A stretch of DNA of 64,000 nt, from positions 1-64,000 of the forward strand of contig DATAZY010000009.1 of NCBI GenBank assembly GCA_036271795.1. Reading direction: 5' to 3'. Position numbers and translations under genes: made by a program. Of the stretch, positions 1 through 8,632 are shown piece by piece (the first letter of the stretch is position 1; each line of letters begins with the position of its first letter). The stretch comes from Galbitalea sp036271795 (GTDB lineage: Bacteria > Actinomycetota > Actinomycetes > Actinomycetales > Microbacteriaceae). The notes under the pieces are model-generated. The model saw nothing but the letters and a program-made list of their open reading frames with translations, was not told where the DNA came from and did not search any database.

Positions 1-303
1 TCGGGGGCGCTGTGGTTGGTTCGCGATACCGTCGTCGTCATGGCGGAGCGCTGGTCGCTCATGTCGCAGCTGCTGGCGCAGATCGACATGTGCACCTGGT
101 CGATATTCGACCGCAACGCCCGCCTCGCCCTCTTCGGGCCAGCTCTTCCCGTGGCCGCCTACTGCGGTGCGCGTCATCCCCGGAGGATTTGTGCGACGAG
201 TTGTGCGCGAGTAGTCGTGCCAGTCTTGGCCATGATGTGAGCTACCTCGACTGAAAACCCTCGCCCAATCTGGACGATGCTACCTGTCGTGCTGCCGAGG
301 GGG
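1..303. other. left-edge region with no supported gene
   Basis: A plus-strand frame is open from the first base to a TGA at 238-240 (about 79 codons), so the tail of a gene entering from the left cannot be excluded. The translated tail contains no motif I recognise and is rich in Arg, Cys and Val late on, as a non-coding frame in GC-rich DNA would be. No convincing minus-strand gene, RNA or terminator was seen between 1 and 303. Confidence 0.3.
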
Positions 304-495
304 TCAGAGCACCCCGGTTCTGAACAGTACGACGAGGGTGACGATCGCGGCGACGATGACGACGAGTATTAGCCAGCCTTGCCAGGAGCTGGGATGCCAG
401 CCTGCGCCGGCCTGGTTGGGGCGGAACCACCGCTTGCCGCTCTTTCCGGCCGTGCTTTCGGAATCGGTCGATGTCTCTTGTTCATCGTCTGGCAT
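304..495 (-). CDS. small single-pass membrane protein
   Basis: This is a 63-residue protein. It has an acidic, Ser/Thr-rich N-terminal half (start MPDDEQETSTDSES), a basic patch at about residues 19-24, and one hydrophobic segment at about residues 42-60 (GWLILVVIVAAIVTLVVLF). It therefore looks like a short membrane-anchored protein with a cytoplasmic N-terminus. It starts 18 bases after the stop of the ABC-2 permease on the same strand and is probably the last gene of that operon. I do not recognise a family. A role as an accessory subunit of the exporter is inferred only from position. Confidence 0.55.
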   Translation of the reverse strand: MPDDEQETSTDSESTAGKSGKRWFRPNQAGAGWHPSSWQGWLILVVIVAAIVTLVVLFRTGVL

Positions 496-513
496 GCGTT
501 CTCCTCTTTCTGG

Positions 514-1317
514 TTACCGTGATTCCCAGCGGAACCAGCGGATGCCGATGAATGCGCCGACGAGCGTGTAGCCGACGGTGGCGATGAGTCCACTGGTGTT
601 GGTCCAGTCCCAGTGGGCGAGATTCAAGACTCCGGTGTAGAGGTTGATGAGTGCGCCGACGGGTGTCCAGTCGGAAATGTTTTGGACGGTGGAGCCGAGG
701 ATCCCGCTGGCGCCGAGGAGTCCGAGTAGCAGGAACACGATGAACAGGATGCGGCCGACGGCGTTGACCGCGGCCGCGGAGGTGATGAGGCCGACGATGG
801 CTTGGCCGATGGCGAGGAACATTGCACCGCCGAGGATCGAGACGCAGACGACGAGGAGGTATCCTCCGGCACTGAAGACGGTGTTGTGGATGATGCTGCC
901 GACGAGGAGAACGACGACGGTCATGATGAGGTCGACGATGATCTGCACGAGCAGGCGGCTGGTCATGATCGCCCAGGTCGGGGCCGGAGTAACGCGAAGG
1001 CGCTGGAAGACGCCGGCGTCGCGGTCGTGCGCGATGGTGATGGAGTAGCCGATGAGGCTGGAGGAAACGAGCCCGACGGTCAGGGCGAGGCTGATGCTGA
1101 ACTCAACGCTCAGGTGGGTGATCCCGCCCTTGCCGAGGTGCAGGTTGGTGATGACGAGGTAGAGGATCGGCACTAAGACGTTCAGGAGGAGCGTCCGGCT
1201 GCTGCGCACCAGCACGGTGGAGTCCGCCCGAAGCAACGAGCGGAAGATCAGCCCGATCTTCGGGCGCACACTGCGCTTAGCGGATGGGGTGTAGGTCGCT
1301 TCAGTCACGGATTTCAC
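514..1317 (-). CDS. ABC-2 type transporter permease
   Basis: The protein has 267 residues and the usual ABC-2 layout: a cytoplasmic N-terminus (about 1-35), then about six hydrophobic segments including residues 36-60, 70-90, 118-140, 150-170, 180-205 and 235-255. The stretch IAHDRDAGVFQRLRVTP matches the conserved ABC-2 motif in which the membrane domain meets the ATPase (compare EREEGTLERLRVTP in the family). Its start overlaps the end of the ATPase gene by 17 bases, so the two are translationally coupled and form one exporter. The substrate cannot be read from sequence; family members export drugs, lipids or peptides. Confidence 0.88.
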   Translation of the reverse strand: MKSVTEATYTPSAKRSVRPKIGLIFRSLLRADSTVLVRSSRTLLLNVLVPILYLVITNLHLGKGGITHLSVEFSISLALTVGLVSSSLIGYSITIAHDRDAGVFQRLRVTPAPTWAIMTSRLLVQIIVDLIMTVVVLLVGSIIHNTVFSAGGYLLVVCVSILGGAMFLAIGQAIVGLITSAAAVNAVGRILFIVFLLLGLLGASGILGSTVQNISDWTPVGALINLYTGVLNLAHWDWTNTSGLIATVGYTLVGAFIGIRWFRWESR

Positions 1318-2107
1318 TCCCGGTCAGTCCGATGAATACGTCCTCGAGGGTTACGTCGCCCCGCGCGACCTTCACCACGCGTGGGTCATCGCGGTGCTTA
1401 GCGATCAACCCGGCAGGGGTGTCGACGGTGAGGAGTTTCCCGTGGTCGATGATCGCGACGCGATCGCAGACGGCCTGGGCCTCTTCCATGGAGTGCGTGG
1501 TGAGGAGGATGCTGCCGCCTTCGGCGCGCAGCTGCTCGATGAGAGTCCACAGCTGGCGTCTGGACTGGGGGTCGAGACCCGAGGTGGGTTCATCGAGCAG
1601 CAGCAGGACCGGCTGGTGGATGACGGCAATCAGCAGCGACAGGCGTTGCTGCTGGCCACCAGAGAGCGACTTGAAACGCTTGCCGAGCTCGTCGCCGAGT
1701 CCGATGTCCCGAATGCGCTGGGCGACCTCCGGCTTGGTGAGGCTCAAGCCGTAGAGCCCGGCATAGAGACGCGCGATCTCCTCGATGGTGAGTTCGGATT
1801 GGAAACTTGACGCCTGCAGTTGCACACCCAGGCGCTCCCTGGCGCCGGCCGGGTTCCGCTGGATGTCGATGCCGTCCACCAGGACATCGCCGCCGCGGGG
1901 TTTCACCAGCCCTTCGATGGCGCTAAGTGTGCTGGTCTTGCCTGCACCGTTGGGTCCGAGAAGTCCGAAGATCTCGCCGCGGCGCACGTCGAGACTTACC
2001 CCGTCCACCGCGGTGCGGCCGTCGTAGCTGACGACGAGCCCGTTCACCTCGAGCACCGGCTTGGTCTCGGGTTTCGGCCCGGTTGTCGCATCCACAGGTG
2101 AAACCAT
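1301..2107 (-). CDS. ABC transporter ATP-binding protein
   Basis: This 268-residue nucleotide-binding domain energises the ABC-2 permease encoded just downstream. Walker A is GPNGAGKTST (about residues 53-62), the signature is LSGGQQQRLSL (about 148-158), Walker B is LLLLDEPTSGLD (about 168-179), and the H-loop histidine is in LLTTHSMEEA. It resembles drug- or peptide-export ATPases of the DrrA/CcmA type. It is divergently transcribed from a YtrA-like GntR regulator with only 55 bases between the start codons, which suggests that the regulator controls the exporter. Confidence 0.9.
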   Translation of the reverse strand: MVSPVDATTGPKPETKPVLEVNGLVVSYDGRTAVDGVSLDVRRGEIFGLLGPNGAGKTSTLSAIEGLVKPRGGDVLVDGIDIQRNPAGARERLGVQLQASSFQSELTIEEIARLYAGLYGLSLTKPEVAQRIRDIGLGDELGKRFKSLSGGQQQRLSLLIAVIHQPVLLLLDEPTSGLDPQSRRQLWTLIEQLRAEGGSILLTTHSMEEAQAVCDRVAIIDHGKLLTVDTPAGLIAKHRDDPRVVKVARGDVTLEDVFIGLTGSEIRD

Positions 2108-2129
2108 AGATGAAGAGTAGTGCTAACGC

Positions 2130-2157
2130 AACTAGAATAACTATCTGTTCTATAGTT
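2130..2157. promoter_or_regulatory. candidate GntR (YtrA-type) operator and promoter
   Basis: The 55-base gap between the divergent exporter and regulator genes is AT-rich compared with its surroundings. It holds an inverted repeat AACTA (2130-2134) / TAGTT (2153-2157), with a third AACTA copy at 2139-2143. A TATAGT -10 box at 2151-2156 ends six bases before the regulator's ATG, so an operator here would cover that promoter. Binding by the adjacent GntR protein is an inference. Confidence 0.45.
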
Positions 2158-2162
2158 AGGCC

Positions 2163-2513
2163 ATGTTCGTGCTCATCGACCCGGCCACGGTGACACCGGT
2201 ATTCGCCCAGATCGCGGAATCAATCGCCACCCAGATCGCGACGGGGGCGATCGCCACCGGGGAGCGCCTGCCGTCGGCGAAAGATCTGGGCGAGTCGATC
2301 GGGGTGAACTTTCACACGGTCTTGCGCGCCTACCAGGAACTTCGCAACGATGGACAGATCGAGGTGCGACGGGGCCGCGGCGCCGTCGTCGTCGGCGTTC
2401 CGACTGCGGACGGGGTCCGTGTCGCCGTGGCGCGGGCGGCCGTCGAAGCGAAAGCGGCGGGGATCCCGATCGGGACCCTGCTCGCGCTCGTCCGGAAGGA
2501 ATACGAATCATGA
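2163..2513 (+). CDS. GntR-family regulator, YtrA subfamily
   Basis: The protein has 116 residues. The N-terminal winged helix of the GntR family is clear (PVFAQIAESIATQIATGAI, then ERLPSAKDLGESIGVNFHTVLRAYQEL, about residues 11-60), with the wing RRGRGAVVVG at about 71-80. Only about 35 residues follow, which is the short effector tail typical of the YtrA subfamily that regulates neighbouring ABC transporters. The ATG lies six bases after a TATAGT box, consistent with a leaderless mRNA. Its stop overlaps the next gene by four bases (ATGA), so it is co-expressed with the DUF1648 protein. Confidence 0.85.
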   Translation: MFVLIDPATVTPVFAQIAESIATQIATGAIATGERLPSAKDLGESIGVNFHTVLRAYQELRNDGQIEVRRGRGAVVVGVPTADGVRVAVARAAVEAKAAGIPIGTLLALVRKEYES

Positions 2514-3511
2514 GCGGACGAATCGTCGACCACGCAACCGCCCGACGAGCCGCGATCGTCGCGACGATCTGGGTGCCGCTCGGGATCGTTGTCGCCGCAG
2601 AGATCGTCATTATCAGCATCGGTGCCACCGGCAGTCCACAACTCATCACTCATTGGGGCGCCGGTGGCGATCGGACTGGCCCGTGGTGGACCTATGCGAT
2701 CCTCGTCGCGGTGATTGGTTTCCCGGTCATCGCATTCATCGGCTTCTTCGTTGCCCGTGCGACACGAATGGCCGGGATGAACGCCTGGATGCCGGCAATC
2801 GCGATGGGGGTCACAGTCTTCCACACGGTCGGAATGGGCGTGGGTTCCGTCGTCCTCAACTCCTCGCCCCTCGCGCCCGCGCTGCCGCTCGGCGGTGGCG
2901 CCGTTCTCGCGATCGTCGCAGCCTTGCTTACCTGGCGATTGCTCCCTCGCGAAGCTCCGCTGGCCAGCAGCGTCGAGGCGGCCGATACGCTGCCCGTGCG
3001 ATCCAGCGAGATCGCAGTCTGGACCGGGAGAGTCGAGCTCCCCGCCTGGTTCATGGCGGTCATCGCCACTGCCGCCGCGGTGCTGATCCTGGTTGGCGTG
3101 TCTCTGCTGCTCACGGTTGGACCGCATGTGTGGCCGATCTTCTTGTCACCGACGGTCTTGCTGGTCGTGCTCGCGGATACCGCGCAGTTTGTCGCCAGCG
3201 CGGGGCCTCGCGGGTTCACGGTCCGGTCGGTGCTCGGTTGGCCGCGACTCTCGGTCCCGGCTGCCAATCTCGCAAAGGCGGGCGTTATCGCCGTCGACCC
3301 TATGGCCGACTTCGGAGGCTGGGGCTTCCGGTGGGTGATCGGCCCGACCCGCAAAGGCCGATGGGGAGTCATAACGCACCGAGGACCCGCCCTCGAAGTC
3401 GTCCGCCGCGACGGGCGCTCGATCGTCGTCACCGTCGACGACCCGGGAACGGGCGCCGCCGTCCTAGAGACGTATGTGACGAAGAGCCATAACACTGGGG
3501 AAGTGCCCTGA
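2510..3511 (+). CDS. DUF1648-type multi-pass membrane protein
   Basis: The 333-residue protein has four N-terminal membrane segments (about residues 14-36, 63-86, 98-118, 124-145), two more in the middle (about 182-205, 208-226) and a soluble C-terminal domain of about 105 residues. After the first segment, LITHWGAGGDRTGP fits the DUF1648 motif (PxxxxxHWGxxGxpdg). It is translationally coupled to the YtrA-type regulator, a common pairing in actinobacteria and firmicutes. Its molecular role is unknown. Context suggests an envelope-stress or export-related function under the same regulator. Confidence 0.7.
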   Translation: MSGRIVDHATARRAAIVATIWVPLGIVVAAEIVIISIGATGSPQLITHWGAGGDRTGPWWTYAILVAVIGFPVIAFIGFFVARATRMAGMNAWMPAIAMGVTVFHTVGMGVGSVVLNSSPLAPALPLGGGAVLAIVAALLTWRLLPREAPLASSVEAADTLPVRSSEIAVWTGRVELPAWFMAVIATAAAVLILVGVSLLLTVGPHVWPIFLSPTVLLVVLADTAQFVASAGPRGFTVRSVLGWPRLSVPAANLAKAGVIAVDPMADFGGWGFRWVIGPTRKGRWGVITHRGPALEVVRRDGRSIVVTVDDPGTGAAVLETYVTKSHNTGEVP

Positions 3512-3613
3512 AATCGCCGTACCGGTGGAGCGCATTATCCGTGCTACGAATCCAACTGACCCTTGGCAGGAACCATCCCGACAATCCGGGCCCTTGCACA
3601 CTTGCCTCCCTGA

Positions 3614-4078
3614 TCAGTACTCATTCGTGAACGCGAAGTAGGAGCCCCGGATGGTTCCGGCTAGTTTCGACTTCTGTCGGGCGAACTTAAACCTGGAGGC
3701 GAGTTCGGCGGGGACGTCCATTCCCTCGGAGAGTTTGAATCCAACCGCGCGCTTGCCGGGATCGTCGACGTCGTATGCCACGTTGATCGAAAGGCCGCTT
3801 TCATAGAAAACCTAGGCCCATCGGACGTTGCCGATCTGGAACGTCGTCGCCTCAAGAGGCGGAGACGAGATGACGATGTCACGTTCAGCCTTGAGGATCC
3901 GGTGGACCCGGTCGATGGTCGCCTCGGCATCGCTCGCCGGTTCTACCGTGAAGACGTGGCCGTGCTTGTTTTTGAAGTAACGAGCCTCGTGTGCACGCAG
4001 ACCCGCCAGTCGGTCGGCGACCGGTGACGATTCCAGACCGACGGTCGAAACGGTCGAGAAATTCACCGTGTAAGGCAT
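3614..4078 (-). pseudogene. hypothetical gene interrupted by an in-frame amber codon
   Basis: The reading frame starts at ATG 4078 and runs 88 codons to a TAG at 3812-3814. In exactly the same frame it then continues for another 65 coherent codons (beginning VFYESGLSINVAYDVDDPG) to a TGA at 3614-3616. The downstream part has ordinary protein composition and GC-rich third positions, so the two halves look like one gene of about 154 codons broken by a single nonsense change. I do not recognise the family. Alternatives are a sequencing error, stop-codon read-through, or a genuinely shortened 88-residue protein. Confidence 0.7.
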
Positions 4079-4156
4079 GACATACTCATTCCTTCCCCAT
4101 CGAATCCCCGCCTCCCTAGCGGGGATGGTCCGCCGCTCTGTAACTGGTGGAGCTGC

Positions 4157-4573
4157 CTAAGCCTTTCCTTGCTGCAGAATCCGGATGGCGTTGCCGAAGG
4201 GATCGCGGACCCCCATGTCGGTGCCGTAGAAGTGCTCGGTGGGCTCCTGGGTGAAATCCGTGACGCCCCGCTCACGGAGCGTCTCATACATCGCGTGCGC
4301 GTCGTCGGTGATGAAGACGAGCCCGCCGCCCAGAGCACCCTTGGTGATCAGCTCACGGATCTGGCCTGCCGTCTTTTCGTCGTGCAGCGGCGGACCGGGC
4401 TTCTCGAGCGAGATCTCGGTGCCTCCCTCGCCGGGGACGCGAACGGTCAGCCAGCGGTAATCGCCCTGCTGCACATCGTTGCCCTTCTCAAGACCCAGCT
4501 TGTTGACGTAGAAGTCGAGCGCCTCGTCCTTGTCGAGGACGTAGATGGATGCGACATTCAGTGCGGTAATCAT
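4157..4573 (-). CDS. VOC (glyoxalase/bleomycin-resistance) family protein
   Basis: This 138-residue single-domain VOC protein has the two beta-alpha-beta-beta-beta modules of the fold: VASIYVLDKDEALDFYVNKLG at about residues 7-27 and a second module ending GTDMGVRDPFGNAIRILQQ (about 116-134). The VRDPFGN element is the usual C-terminal VOC motif. It is preceded by an AraC-type regulator gene on the same strand, a pairing frequent in Microbacteriaceae. The start is supported by a TAAAAT box at 4580-4585 (minus strand) six bases before the ATG. The substrate is unknown; metal-dependent lyase, dioxygenase and binding roles all occur in the family. Confidence 0.8.
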   Translation of the reverse strand: MITALNVASIYVLDKDEALDFYVNKLGLEKGNDVQQGDYRWLTVRVPGEGGTEISLEKPGPPLHDEKTAGQIRELITKGALGGGLVFITDDAHAMYETLRERGVTDFTQEPTEHFYGTDMGVRDPFGNAIRILQQGKA

Positions 4574-4631
4574 GCCCCGATTTTAATCCGGCGACGCTCC
4601 GGGCGCCTTATCCAAACGTGCTCTCCTGCAC

Positions 4632-5027
4632 TCAGTTACTCCGCGGACGCATGGCAGCGAGTTGAACACAGTGGGGCACCACGACCGGAGCGTGCCCTCC
4701 GCGGTAGGCGCTCGGCGTCTGGCCGACGACCTCCCGGAACGTTCGAGTGAAGGTGCCGGGGCTGCTGAAGCCGACATCGAAGCAGATGTCCGTCACAGTG
4801 CGGTCGGTCTCGCGCAGCAGAAACATCGAACGCTCGACCCGCCGCCGCTGCAAATAGCGATGAGGCGACTCGCCGAACACGGCACGGAAACAGCGACTGA
4901 AGTGGGCGGGCGAAATATGGGCCACCGCCGCCACGGCACGCACGTCGAGCGGCTCGGCGTAGGCGCGGTCCATAGCGTCCCGGGCACGCAGCAGCCGTCG
5001 GCTGAGTTCTTCGGCTTCGCGGCTCAC
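4632..5027 (-). CDS. AraC-family transcriptional regulator, DNA-binding domain only
   Basis: The protein has 131 residues and consists almost entirely of the two helix-turn-helix units of the AraC/XylS domain. The first is DVRAVAAVAHISPAHFSRCF (about residues 28-47) and the second is VTDICFDVGFSSPGTFTRTF (about 78-97), ending in the family motif GQTPSAYR. There is no separate effector domain; typical members have about 290 residues. A TAGCCT box at 5034-5039 (minus strand) lies six bases before the GTG, supporting a leaderless start. The GGAGG next to the GTG is too close to act as a ribosome site. The likely target is the VOC gene 58 bases downstream. Confidence 0.85.
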   Translation of the reverse strand: MSREAEELSRRLLRARDAMDRAYAEPLDVRAVAAVAHISPAHFSRCFRAVFGESPHRYLQRRRVERSMFLLRETDRTVTDICFDVGFSSPGTFTRTFREVVGQTPSAYRGGHAPVVVPHCVQLAAMRPRSN

Positions 5028-5237
5028 CCTCCAAGGCTAGGACCCAAGGCTCGGACCGAGCTGGCCGGACCATTACTTCTTCCCGCACCGTCGAAAAGGG
5101 AGCGCCGACACGCTTCCGGGTACTGGGCAGTTCACGTCCCCGATGTCTGGCGTCAGCTTTGGCATGTGGTATCGCCTAACCCGGCACATTCCGACGCGTA
5201 CCGCAGGACGGTTGGTAGTCTGAACCAAGATAGATAA

Positions 5238-6536
5238 TCAGATTTTGACGCTGGTACCTTTGGCTGAAAACGGCGTGCCGTTGGCGACATCTGTCGTGCC
5301 GTTGTCCCTGGCCCAGTAATCGATGTGGTGCGCTTCGCACCAGGAGGGTGGTTTGTCGCATCCCGGGTACCGGCATCCGCCGTCGCGGACGCCGAGCGCG
5401 GCGCGTTGGGTCCTGGTGAAGAGTCGCTGTTCGCGTCCAGCGTCGAGGATCTGCCCGTTTTCGGTGAACAGAATCCCGATCGTGCCGCCTTCGCACAGGA
5501 ATTCGCCGAGTTTGCCGATGCTGATGGCCGACATGGACTCTTCGAGCAGCGCCGACCCGGACGGTTTCGAATCGGGCCCATTGTTGGCCCGGTCGGTGAG
5601 GACGTGTTCGGGGACAATCACGCGGACCGGCGCACGACCTGCGCCGGGAACGACGGACGGGTCGGCCGTCAGTCCGTTGTGGAAGATCTGCACGAACCCG
5701 TCGGCCATGATGTGCTCCGGTGAACGGTCGTCTTCAGGGTCATCGGCTGTCTCGGGGGAGTTGCTGATGTCAGCGCCGGGAGTGCGCCTGGTGATGTCGA
5801 CGAATCGTGGGCCGTTGGTTTTGGTGGCGACCAGGAGTTTCAGGGCATTGCGGATTTCGAGCCCGCCGTCTTCGTCGGGGAGAGCCCAGGATCCTCCGGA
5901 CATGCCGTCGCGGCTCCAGGTGCGCACGTAGCGGGTCGCCGAACGTTGTTTCTCGCCGCGTTCGATTGCGTCCAAATCCAGTTCATTGCGTGCCCGCCGT
6001 GCCGCCTTCAGTAGCGCCTCAGGTGTCATCGCTCCGGCGCGCGCAACGAGTTCATCGGCGGCCGTAGCCAACTGCGCAGCCGTCACCGAGTCATCCGGCT
6101 GACCGAGCCCGCGACGGATCGCATCCGCCGCATCGAGTGAGAGCTCACCTGACACGGCAGCCTGAACAGCCGGGGACACCCGCCCGGGTTCGAAACCATC
6201 AGCCGGACCGGCGTAATCGACCATCGACTGTCCCAAGCGAGCAAGCCTGTTGGCTTCCTCGATCGAGGAGCCGGTCATTGCCTGGATGAAAATGGCCGGC
6301 GTGGCCGACCCGTTCTTGCGGGCCAACCCGTCATAACCGAGTGTGTAATCTGACCGGCGCGCAATCTCCGCGGACATCCATAACTTGTAGCTTTGGGCTT
6401 GGCCGTCGAGTTCGCGAACCAGTCGCATTCCCTCGATCAGAGACGCGTCATCCAACAGCGAAAAATCCCGCTGGCACGCCCCCAGTGCCGCGACAGCGGA
6501 CGCTGCCTCGACCAGAAGAGCACGGGAATTCGACAT
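5238..6536 (-). pseudogene. DUF222/HNH endonuclease-like protein with truncated HNH motif
   Basis: The reading frame is long (432 residues from ATG 6536). It has the DUF222 (13E12 repeat) region over roughly residues 10-330 and the start of the HNH domain at the C-terminus: DGGCRYPGCDKPPSWCEAHH then IDYWARDNGTTDVANG. The normal continuation (LLCRHHHLLLHxxGW), which supplies the last catalytic and metal-binding histidines, is absent; the frame instead runs PFSAKGTSVKI and stops. No other frame downstream restores it. The protein is therefore probably nuclease-dead, and the gene is decayed or trimmed. A longer in-frame start at 6626 exists but lacks support; GAAAAT-N6-ATG supports 6536. Confidence 0.7.
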
Positions 6537-6637
6537 AACCCAATTTTCCCATGAAGCCGAACACAGTTTCGAATGTTGCGGGAAACTGTGGATAAGTATT
6601 GTGAGGGAGACTGGCCTCAAGACCAATGGAGGTTTCT

Positions 6638-7570
6638 GTGTCCAGAGCAGTGCGATTCGAGCGCTACGGCGCGGCCGATGTTCTGAATGTCGTCGAGGTG
6701 CCCGATCGCCCTCCGACGACGAGCGAGGTTCGAGTCCGGGTGGTCGCGGCCGGCATCAATCCCGGCGAGATACCCATTCGCGAGGGTGCGATGCACGAAC
6801 GGTTTCCCGCAACCTTCCCGTCCGGCCAGGGGAGCGACTTCGCCGGCGTGATCGTCGACGTTGGCGAGAAGGTGGATGGCGTCCACGTCGGCGACGACGT
6901 GATCGGTTTCTCGGATCAACGCAACGCACAGGCGGAGTCCGTCACGATCGCGGCGGACCGCGTCATCCCGAAACCGCACGGCGTTCCATGGGATGTCGCA
7001 GGCTCGCTCTACGTCGTCGGCACGACGGCGAGGGCGTGCGTCGATGCCGTCCGAGTTCGTCGTGGCGACACCGTTGTCGTCGCCGGTGCGGCCGGTGGTG
7101 TCGGCATCCTCGCAACGCAGCTTGCCGTTCTCGCGGGTGCTGCCGTCGTCGCGACGGCGAGCAAGGAGAACCATCCGTTCCTCACGAGCATTGGCGCGAT
7201 CCCGGTCGAATACGGCAAGGGGCTCGCCGACCGCATTCGCAAGATTGTTCCGGATGGCGTCGACGCCTTCATCGACACCCACGGCGACGGCAATGTGGAG
7301 GTCGCCGTTGCGCTCGGAGTCGATCGAGACCGCATCAATACGATCGCCGATTTCGCCGGACGCAAGAAATACGGCGTCAAGGGCGACGGGATGGCCACGG
7401 TCGCCCCGCGCGAAACGCTCATCGAGCTCGCTCGGCTGATCGCCGCGGGCGAGCTGCAGCTTCCCATCGCCGCGACGTACCCGCTCGAGCAGGCGCGCGC
7501 GGCCTACGAGCGGCTCGCGAAACGACACGGGCTCGGCAAGATCGTGCTCGAGGTGACGCCCGTCCCGTAG
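6638..7570 (+). CDS. zinc-free MDR oxidoreductase, NADPH:quinone reductase-like
   Basis: This is a 310-residue medium-chain dehydrogenase/reductase. The N-terminal GroES-like domain includes VRVRVVAAGINPGEIPIREG and the family motif GSDFAGVIVDVGEKV. The Rossmann domain has the nucleotide motif VVAGAAGGVGILATQLA (about residues 149-165). No catalytic zinc-ligand cysteines are visible, as in QOR-type enzymes. The GTG at 6638 is preferred because GGAGG (6628-6632) lies five bases upstream; an in-frame ATG at 6626 overlaps that ribosome site. It converges on the TetR gene. The substrate (quinones or enones) is not determined. Confidence 0.85.
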   Translation: MSRAVRFERYGAADVLNVVEVPDRPPTTSEVRVRVVAAGINPGEIPIREGAMHERFPATFPSGQGSDFAGVIVDVGEKVDGVHVGDDVIGFSDQRNAQAESVTIAADRVIPKPHGVPWDVAGSLYVVGTTARACVDAVRVRRGDTVVVAGAAGGVGILATQLAVLAGAAVVATASKENHPFLTSIGAIPVEYGKGLADRIRKIVPDGVDAFIDTHGDGNVEVAVALGVDRDRINTIADFAGRKKYGVKGDGMATVAPRETLIELARLIAAGELQLPIAATYPLEQARAAYERLAKRHGLGKIVLEVTPVP

Positions 7571-7585
7571 CGGTGGCCCAACCGA

Positions 7586-8158
7586 CTAGAAGCGCCGAAG
7601 CGCCGCAAACCCCGAGGCCAGCAGTTCCGGCAACTGGTCGCGCCCGCCCGCCTCCGCCCAGGCGAGGATGATCGTAGTCGAGGCCGCAACGATGCCGCTC
7701 ACGACGGCTCGCGCCTCGAGCGAGTCGTCGTCGAGGACCTCGAGCAGCGTGCGCTCCGTGTCAACCAGTACCTCCCAGACGCGAGCGCGAAGGACCGGCA
7801 CCGACTGGACCAGTCGCATTTGTTCGAGCAGTTCGTCCCGAAATTCGAGGTAGATGGATGTGAGTCCCTCGAGCAGCGCGCCGCAGACCTTTTCTGCGAC
7901 CGACTCGGTCGAGGGTCGAGCGCTGAGTAACCCGGCGATGAGGGGGTCATAGTTGTCGCTGAGTGCGACATCCTCCTTGGTTGGGAAATACCGAAAGAAG
8001 GTCGTGTGGGTTACCCCTGCGGCCGCCGCAATTCGCTCGACAGTCGTTCGATCGTAACCGTCGCGCCGGAACAGCTCGAGAGCGGCGGCCCGGATGCGTG
8101 CCCTGGTCGCTGCTTTCTTGGCGGATCGCCAGTCGGGGGTCTCCGCGCCGTCGGTCAT
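7586..8158 (-). CDS. TetR/AcrR-family transcriptional regulator
   Basis: The protein has 190 residues. The N-terminal TetR helix-turn-helix is clear: RIRAAALELFRRDGYDRTTVERIAAAAGVTHTTFFRYFPTKEDV (about residues 21-64). The remainder is an all-helical ligand and dimerisation domain with no recognisable specificity. It starts three bases after the stop of the membrane-protein gene on the same strand, so the two are one operon. Two palindromes just upstream of that operon (8633-8661) are the likely operators, which would make it autoregulated. Confidence 0.9.
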   Translation of the reverse strand: MTDGAETPDWRSAKKAATRARIRAAALELFRRDGYDRTTVERIAAAAGVTHTTFFRYFPTKEDVALSDNYDPLIAGLLSARPSTESVAEKVCGALLEGLTSIYLEFRDELLEQMRLVQSVPVLRARVWEVLVDTERTLLEVLDDDSLEARAVVSGIVAASTTIILAWAEAGGRDQLPELLASGFAALRRF

Positions 8159-8161
8159 GAC

Positions 8162-8617
8162 CTAATTCTCGCGCGGACTCACTGGCAGGCTTTCGCGCGG
8201 CCGCAGCACCCGCCCGACGACGGGCAGCGCGAGACAGATCACCACGGCCGCAACGGGCACGGCGGCGACAAGAGTGAGGGGATCGCTCGTGAAACCCTGG
8301 ATCAAGTCCGGCACGACATTTGCTCCAAGCAACGCGACGGTCACCCATCGTGCCCACCGGCGGCGTTGGAGCAGACCGACGCCGGTCACCAGCGCGAGCG
8401 CTCCCAGAAAGGCGAGCAGCAGAATGCCGAACCCACCCAGGTGGTCGAACAGCTCGCGAGCGTCCGGTTTCGACGCCCACATCCCCTCAAGCACAGTGCC
8501 CGGGACGATCAGGCTCGTGATGATGACGAGGGTCAGCACGGTGATGACTAGAAGGCCAACGGCGACGGTGGTAACGAATGCCCGGGTGACTCTCAGCGGC
8601 TTCGACGGTCGATCCAC
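8162..8617 (-). CDS. four-pass membrane protein
   Basis: The 151-residue protein has four predicted membrane helices (about residues 13-36, 62-82, 89-107 and 115-137). It has no enzymatic motif that I recognise. The GTG start at 8617 is preceded by TTGGAG with normal spacing. It is the first gene of a two-gene operon with a TetR regulator, an arrangement typical of small-molecule response modules. A transport or membrane-stress function is only inferred. Confidence 0.75.
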   Translation of the reverse strand: MDRPSKPLRVTRAFVTTVAVGLLVITVLTLVIITSLIVPGTVLEGMWASKPDARELFDHLGGFGILLLAFLGALALVTGVGLLQRRRWARWVTVALLGANVVPDLIQGFTSDPLTLVAAVPVAAVVICLALPVVGRVLRPRESLPVSPREN

Positions 8618-8632
8618 CTGGACTCCAATAAA

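Noticed and set aside
1..240. Open plus-strand frame at the left edge as a transporter gene tail
   Set aside because: There is no recognisable motif and the composition is typical of chance frames; it is too short and edge-bound to support a call.
3661..3930. Alternative 89-codon minus-strand frame across the amber-interrupted gene
   Set aside because: Its product is Arg/Ser-rich and low in complexity, whereas the amber-split frame shows coherent protein sequence on both sides.
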